Shown: positions 19,301-24,892 of the stretch, piece after piece | Numbering within the stretch: the first letter of the stretch is position 1 | Layout of the letters: every line of letters starts with the position of its first letter | Assembly (NCBI GenBank): GCA_905220665.1 | Contig: CAJNAR010000099.1 | Location: 1 to 24,892 of the forward strand | Direction of reading: 5' to 3' | Origin: Albugo candida | Lineage: Eukaryota > Oomycota > Peronosporomycetes > Albuginales > Albuginaceae | DNA length: 24,892 nucleotides | The notes under the pieces: model-generated | Database searches by the model: none | What the model saw: only the letters and a program-made list of their open reading frames with translations | What the model was told of the DNA's origin: nothing | Made by a program: the position numbers and the translations under genes

Positions 19301-20583
19301 GATGTCACGGTACCACATTTTTTGATGACATTTTCGATCGGCACGCGACGACAAGAACTATCCGGAGGGCGAAAAAAATGCTTGGAAGAGGTCTCCATAT
19401 GCTTCACGTGATGGTAGAAACTTTCATCTTGGTTGTATTTCGCATTGTTTTCGACTGAAATTCGAAATTGTTGGAGACTCGATTCGTAAAAATACCGTGA
19501 CTCATTGGTGTCTGGATGCGATATCGAGCTGCTGCGACTTCCAAAACACGCTGGCTAGACTCAACATCGCGTCGGCTATCTTGTGCAACCTTTTTTTTCG
19601 ATTCCTTGAAGCTGTTTCTTGATTTTCGTCTTCCAACTTTCCCACATTTTACCGGGATTCGAAGTTGTCCGTAACTGGCTGAGCACCAAATTCGCTTCCA
19701 ATTTGATTGCTTCGACAACTTTAGGATATTCAAATAGTCGTAATGAGCATTTCCAATATCCTCGACCGGGTGATTGAGTTGGATGTGCAAAAGTTACTTT
19801 TTGTGCCAGATGATCTCCCGCATGTCGTGGACGAAAATACTCAGAGGTTTTGTATACCATATTGAATAGCTCTTCCGACATGCAGATATAATCAAGTCGA
19901 TTCTTGCGCGGTAATGGTCCTGTAAATACTTTTTCAGTCGGATGTTGGATTCGCCAAGCGTCTACCACACCCAACTGTGAAAGCTATTCCAAACACGCTA
20001 ATCGACTTGGTTCGTGTCGAATTGTTCCACTCGAAGCATCGATAGCTGGATCGAGTGGTGTGTTGAAATCACCAAATACGATATGTGTTGCGGTCGATTC
20101 GAAAGTGTTGGAAAGCAATAACTCATAAAAACCCACTCGTTCCTCGGACTTGACCGGTGCATACACATTGTGAATATACACCGGTGCATCGTGAATGAGA
20201 AGACGCAGAACCAAATAGCGATTTCGAATGCTTCGATCGGTGAGTTCCTCAGCTGTTGTATAACCGGGAAAGTCCGAACGAAGGATTGTCATGACGCCGC
20301 CACTGCGGTTTTGAGTCGGATGGAGAAAAGCACTGTTGTGATCATTGACAAACATTTTGTGCTGCATTTTTGAGGATAATAAAAATTGAAATGATTCCAG
20401 TTGGTTGTGATCGTGAAACTTGGTTTCTTGAACACAACAAATGGAGTATTGTGATACGATGTGGTCGATAAAAAGATGACCATTTTTATGAATTCCATTA
20501 ACATTCACCGTGAGTGCTGAGACATTGTTCCACGTCGAAATAATCGAGGAGCCCTTAGCATTCACGCTGAAGTGGACCAGTAA
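16387..20583 (-). pseudogene. LINE C ORF2 (endonuclease-reverse transcriptase), multiply broken
   Basis: It has the same +1, AUG-less opening over the ORF1 end as in B. The endonuclease part keeps CCVQETKF, GDFNTPLD, RLDYI and AGDHL. The RT keeps SSSPGMDGL, GNYRPIAL, LDFEKAYDRV, GVKQGDPLS and FFADD, and the C-terminal C-x4-C-x7-H-x4-C motif is uninterrupted (about 16845-16885). Lesions: TAG at 19984-19986 where B has Trp, an extra T near 19596, the one-base loss near 19506 shared with B, one-base losses near 18488, 18443 and 17079. From about 17079 to the stop at 16387 the frame is open. Restored length would be about 1399 codons. Confidence 0.9.
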
Positions 20584-23041
20584 TCAACCTCATTTTACCA
20601 TCTTGTTGTGAGAGGTGAAGTGTTGTGTGTTCCTCTGGAAAAAAGCTGAGATTGACGGAAAGCTCAGCGATGTCACCATGGAGAAGTCCACGCCATCTAC
20701 CTCCAAACCATTGAGACCAACACTTTATCCCAACGTCGGAGCGGAAGAAGGATATGATCACATTGGTTGGAAGTAAACGACAATGATGACCCGGAATCCA
20801 AATCACTGGTCCATCGGTGAGATATTGGATCCAGTGGTCGTTGGTGTAGAATGTCGGAGCAGTACATATGAATAAAAGTTCCAACAACGCGAGAGCTTTC
20901 GTTGCTCGAGTCAAACCGATAACGATGTCCGGCACTGACGTCCACCACGACATTACTTTCTCGAACAGTACAGATCGCTTGGAGGGAACTTTTCCACCAA
21001 CGTGGCGACTCCATCGTGTCGCAAACGTAACATCTTCGCCGAGATTGTGAGTTGCAAAAACGCGATTTATCATAAGTAGATGAGCCACTTCATCCAAAGC
21101 TTTATCATTCGACTCCATACACGAAAGTAGCACACCATTCATTGTGATCGGATGATCAAGTGCCGCTCGGATGATTTTGTCCGGATTTGTGCAGAACTGG
21201 ATTAGCTTCCGCACATGAGGGATGCAAGAATCCGCTTGAACCAGCTTGTCCGGTCGGAGTGAGTGAAGGGCATTTTTCGAATCGATTTCCATCAGCTCCC
21301 CTATTTCACCAACTCGGGTTGGTCGTTCCGATTTCTCGATTGTTGTATGACGTTTTTGATAAAAGTGTGCCGCCTCTTTCGAGGTGGCCACCTCTTTTGG
21401 CATCCGTGCTTTCACGGGGATGATTTGGACGCGATTGCCATTCTCTGGATTGGCAACCGCTGTTACTTCTTCGATCTCCACCTCCATAGTTGCGAGCACG
21501 GAAAAATAGTTACTCGTCGCTAGTTTTGGAAGCGCAAGAGGTGGTGCTTTGGAGAACATTTGGTCGAACGGCTCCACCCGATTACGTTTTCCACTCGTCC
21601 ATGCCAACTTCATGGATACATCCCCATCCCGCTCTACCCGTGGTTGTGAGTATGACTGACTGGTCAGTTGGAGGATGGGAGGTGTGGGTTGCAATAAAGC
21701 TTGTGCTCCTGGTGGTGTGATAGTGGGGGGAGTGTTGAGCTCCAACGAGATTTGATCGGAGAGCTTCCGGTCAGGTTTTCTCGCCACCAATTCCTTACTG
21801 GGAACTGGATTCACCACCTTTTGTGGTGCCACCACGAGTGCCGCTGGTTCGGTTGTATGTTTCTGGTTCTTTTGTTGTCTTTGGGTGTTGTGAATCTGAG
21901 TTGCAGATTGATTTTTGCGTTGTTTTGGATTGTTTTGCTTGCTTTGGTGTTGCCGTGCTCCCGGGGTTGATGTAGCACCCAAATCCAAGCAATAAGGACC
22001 ACGTTGACCAAAACGTGGTCGTTCCGTTGGAATAGGAGCATTCTTACCCCGTACTGGGTAGAGCTGTTTGTCGTAAGCGATTTGTTCAATTACTTTACAA
22101 ACTCGAACCAGTTGTTGGGGGCACGTCAAACTACCGAAGTAAACTCGCCAAGTCGACATCACCACTGCCTTTGTGGGAATCGTCTCGCGGAAGGTGTCAT
22201 ACACCACTTGACATCCTAGTTGGTGAAGAGCACGGAGAATGTTGTTCCGTTCTTCCTCACGCTTACGCCGAAAACATAGAGGTAGTACTTTGTTTCAAGA
22301 GTATCAAACTCCCAAAAAAAGTACTTTTTCCCAAGGATAGTCACCGGCTGACACTCCAACTGTTGGCAGGCATCCGCCGTGGTGACCATCACTCTGATGT
22401 TTCCCCCAGGCATTTTGGATACCTGAGCAATTGACCGGCTCTCCAATAGACTTTCAAAGACCGGATTGCCGTGGTCTCGCATCAGAGAGGATAAAATTTT
22501 CCCATTTGGAGTACGGGTCAAGGACTGGCCCGTCTCCAAGACCATCGGGAAGGTTGCTTTCCGGATTTGGAAAGGTCTTGCTGCTTCCAATTTAGCAGAC
22601 AAACCGACCAATCCGGGTGCTCCCCATCAGCATATAGCTGCAGGATAGACTCGATGTCCGAGGCTTTCGGCTTTGCGAGCTCCACGCGAAATTTCGCCCG
22701 AGCTCTAGCCTGGTCCTTACGCAAGGACTCCTGTGACTTGATCAGGTCAGCAAGCGTGGGACTTTTAGTGTCATCCACACTTGCAGTTGCCTTTGGGTCA
22801 CCCTGTGACGAGGCAACGACAGTACCGCATGTACCACCGGTACCACATCCGACACCTGTAGTACCGGTATTGACCAGTACCGTTACACTGGGGGTGGGGG
22901 TACTTTCCACGTCATCACACAGGGGTGATGACTGATCAACAATCATACAATCACCAAAACAGGGTGACTCATGAGGGTTGCCACGTCACTACAAGTGGAC
23001 GCTAGCACCCTTGGTTGTGTCGATATGTCGACTTGAACCAT
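20555..23041 (-). pseudogene. LINE C ORF1 protein gene, three one-base deletions
   Basis: The gene is nearly identical to the intact ORF1 of LINE B but lacks three single bases, near 22953 (ccc to cc), 22601 (aaaa to aaa) and 22258 (cc to c), each shifting the frame. From about 22207 to the TAA at 20555 the frame is open and encodes the second half of the RRM-like module, the Gln/Lys/Pro linker and the whole C-terminal domain. The total of 2487 bp is exactly 3 less than B. Because all three losses are in short homopolymers, assembly error must be excluded before it is called dead. Confidence 0.85.
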
Positions 23042-23132
23042 TGTTTTCGAGAGGAAAGAGGTGAAAAAGGTTGTTTTTTCGAGTTGTTTTACTATATAGG
23101 CGGGTTACTTAGTAGCCGGCAAATTGAGAAGT
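23042..23132 (-). promoter_or_regulatory. LINE C 5' UTR / presumed internal promoter
   Basis: Matches the LINE B 5' UTR, including the conserved 34-bp terminus and the tatata motif. It begins directly after the tail of SINE copy 2. Confidence 0.5.
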
Positions 23133-23466
23133 GGTCGTATAGCTCAGTTAAGGGTGTTCGCCCGTAGTACTTTTATTTAGACACCTTTCTGTTACTACAG
23201 TTTGGTGGTTATCTACTCTATTCTAATCACTAGTATGTAACGCTCTGAAGAGCCCGGTCCAACTCCTGTACAGTTTTTTTCTGGTGTAGTTGCCAGCGGT
23301 CTTGACACGTCCATATCTTCATTGAGTAGGTTGATATTTACGTGGAGGAATCTTTGCCTCCGCCGAGGGGCCCCATCGCAGCCCTTTTGCCACCGCCGGG
23401 ATTCGAACCGGTGCACACATGGTCGGAACACATGTGTACTATCCACTAGGCCCCCCGACGGGGTCT
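23133..23466 (-). mobile_element. 334-bp tRNA-derived SINE with a LINE-like 3' tail, copy 2
   Basis: Same length as copy 1, with a visible difference near 23276 (a longer T run). It has the same tRNA-like head and the same tail. Since both copies sit in identical contexts (LINE tail on one side, LINE 5' end on the other), they most likely arose together as part of the duplicated 7.41-kb unit rather than by two independent insertions. Confidence 0.8.
23399..23452 (-). promoter_or_regulatory. RNA polymerase III A and B boxes of SINE copy 2
   Basis: B box at 23399-23409 and A box at about 23441-23452, unchanged from copy 1. Confidence 0.6.
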
Positions 23467-23799
23467 GGTCGTATAGCTCAGTTGAAGGTGTCTATATTAC
23501 TAGAATTAGACTAACTGACTTCTCTAGTTGCCTAGGCTATCTTAAATAACATATATACATATAAAAACGTTTCGAGAATACCTGTGAGAGTTGATAATAT
23601 GTCCCTCGTTGCTAGTTCTGCAGTGCGGTAGCGTTCACCACTACAGTACGAGAGTGTGTCCATCGTGTAACGGATAGATGTTGAAAGTTGTAAAGTTGTT
23701 AAGTGGTAAGTTTGTAAAGTTGTAAAAATGGTCCAAAAGTACCGTGGTTTGCAACGTGGTGTGCGCCACACTACGGTGAGCATGACCAGCCAACTAGGA
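23467..23799 (-). other. LINE D 3' UTR and 3'-terminal tail
   Basis: Matches the LINE C 3' UTR at almost every base, including the tail at 23467-23488 and the degenerate aagttgtaa repeat near 23680-23730. A small difference lies near 23754, where gcaacgtggt replaces gcaaattggt. Confidence 0.65.
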
Positions 23800-24892
23800 C
23801 TAGGATCCGAGTTGCACTTGCCGTTCCACTCGCCTGTGCCGGACCCGCAGCAATGATCTTCGACTTCTGAAAAATCCACCAAATGATCCTTGCGTTGCGA
23901 GTTGATCCAGTACCTTTGCAAGCCGAATGCGTTCCTCTTGGTCGTAACACTGTCTTCGAAAGTACGTGCGCACTAAACGTGGTGTAAATGACGGAAAGTG
24001 CTGGAACTGTCGGAGTTGCTGATCGCTGATCGAACAAACGACGATTCCGATCTGTCCAGACGAAGTGCAGTGTCACCGCTTGCAATGCAAGCCACAAATC
24101 CGATATAATTGCTAAATATTCTTTCCAATCCGACCGTAGTGTTGGTACGATTGCACATGCAATATGCGTCCAACGTGGTCGAAAGGAGAAAAACTGATCC
24201 CAACTAGGGAGTAACTCTCTCCATAACTGTGCCGTGTGATCGCACTCTAGAAAGAGATGTTGATCGGATTCCACTGCCCCACACGAAGGCTGCGTGCACA
24301 AGATAATGTCGGGCTGAATATTTGTTAAGAACCAGAAACGAGATCGAACTGGCAACATTCGAAAGGCGATACGAAACTGTAAATCCTCGAAAATTGGTAA
24401 TACACGTTGTCGAAGATGCCGTGATGTAGCCATAAAAGTTCGAACTCGTTCTGAATCCAGTGCGTCCGATCTCTCCCGTGATGACCAATGTGTCGACATC
24501 GGATGACTCTTGGTTGGTTCGGGTGGTTTCCAGACGATTCGTGAGAGTTGTGAGCGTGGAATAGATGGAAAATAATGTTTCCTTTCCTTGCTTTTTACTC
24601 CCACATAAAATGATCTGCCACTTGTAGTTGGTATAATCCAAGTGATGAGACCAATCGTCGAGTGGATACGCTGGAGAATCTGAGTGATTTCATTGTAAAG
24701 TCGACTCAGCAACCTTTCTTCAGACATATCCGAGGTGTTCTGCTCTTCGTCGTTGTAATAGTTGGCGACGAAATCTTCCTTCGTTGGCCATGTGTCGCTT
24801 TCACGAAAAAAGTCTTGCAAACTTCGAACGTCGAAAAGTGTAGCAAATGTTTTTCGAAATGTTCGATGTGGTTCATCCACCATGCCAAGATT
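23800..24892 (-). pseudogene. LINE D ORF2, C-terminal part, frameshifted near its end
   Basis: The frame is open from the window edge to about 23968 and gives the least damaged reading of the region between RT and the C-terminus, including SKERKHYFPSIPRSQ, MLPVRSRFWF and the zinc motif CTQPSC followed by DQHLFLEC. Near 23965 five bases present in C are missing (agtac-gtgcgc), which shifts the frame for the last ~55 codons and moves the stop from 23800 to 23771. The upstream part lies beyond the window, so the state of the rest is unknown. Confidence 0.85.

Larger units (their letters stand above)
16054..23132 (-). mobile_element. LINE C: two-ORF non-LTR retrotransposon, full length, disabled
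   Basis: This is a 7079-bp element with the same order and ends as B: 5' UTR 23132-23042, ORF1 23041-20555, ORF2 20583-16387, 3' UTR 16386-16054. It lies between two nearly identical 334-bp SINEs with no spacer and no target-site duplication. Most differences from B are substitutions and one-base losses in short homopolymers, so its broken frames could partly be sequencing error. The frameshift at about 19506, shared with B, is not explained that way. Confidence 0.92.
8386..24892 (-). repeat. Head-to-tail macro-repeat of LINE plus SINE, about 7.41 kb per unit
   Basis: Equivalent landmarks recur at a constant spacing. The ORF2 stop is at 16387 and 23800 (7413 bp apart). The LINE/SINE junction is at 16054 and 23467 (7413). 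The ORF1 stop is at 13139 and 20555 (7416). The ORF2 stops of B (8700) and C (16387) are 7687 bp apart, which becomes 7417 after removing the 270 bp of nested SINE and duplicated target. Copies B, C and D and the two 334-bp SINEs differ by few substitutions and single-base indels over most of their length. The left end abuts LINE A without a SINE; the right end is open. Confidence 0.92.
23467..24892 (-). mobile_element. LINE D: 3' part of a third tandem copy, running off the window
   Basis: It continues the array with a 7413-bp offset from C. Only the ORF2 C-terminal region and the 3' UTR are visible. Confidence 0.9.

Noticed and set aside
1..24892. A retrovirus or LTR retrotransposon
   Set aside because: No long terminal repeats, protease, integrase or RNase H order; the RT follows an apurinic-type endonuclease as in LINEs.

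Overview
Kind of sequence. This is a eukaryotic, repeat-only window. I see no single-copy host gene, no prokaryotic operon, no CRISPR array and no functional RNA gene. Almost everything from 1.9 kb to the right edge is non-LTR retrotransposon (LINE) sequence on the minus strand, with tRNA-derived SINEs. The LINEs have two ORFs: an RRM-like ORF1 protein of about 829 aa, and an ORF2 protein of about 1400 aa with apurinic-type endonuclease, reverse transcriptase and a C-terminal zinc-knuckle region. The protein style recalls oomycete (stramenopile) LINEs, but that is an impression from memory. Only 'eukaryote' is certain.

Layout. (1) 1-~1915: a satellite with a 794-bp unit, two full copies and a third cut off by LINE sequence. 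(2) ~1915-8385: LINE 'A', a diverged subfamily. It keeps its 5' end, has lost its 3' end at the satellite junction, and carries in-frame stops and frameshifts. (3) 8386-15719: LINE 'B', with an intact ORF1 (13139-15628) and a broken ORF2 that holds a plus-strand SINE (9169-9420) flanked by an 18-bp target-site duplication. (4) 15720-16053: a 334-bp minus-strand tRNA-derived SINE. (5) 16054-23132: LINE 'C', a near-identical relative of B with both ORFs broken by small lesions. (6) 23133-23466: a second, nearly identical copy of the 334-bp SINE. (7) 23467-24892: the 3' part of LINE 'D', running off the window.

How the parts relate. LINE plus 334-bp SINE forms a macro-unit of about 7.41 kb repeated head to tail. 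LINEs B, C and D and both 334-bp SINEs end (reading the minus strand) in the same short tail, whose plus-strand reading is ggtcgtatagctcagtt. That string looks like the 5' part of a tRNA gene including an A box. The next element starts directly after this tail at every junction visible (8385/8386, 15719/15720, 16053/16054, 23132/23133, 23466/23467). This suggests a LINE/SINE partnership through a shared 3' end and possibly insertion at the family's own tail. B and C also share one frameshift that A lacks, so at least part of the array grew by DNA-level tandem duplication of an already defective copy. ORF2 is in the +1 frame relative to ORF1 in A, B and C and has no usable AUG, which points to frameshifting or reinitiation as its mode of expression.
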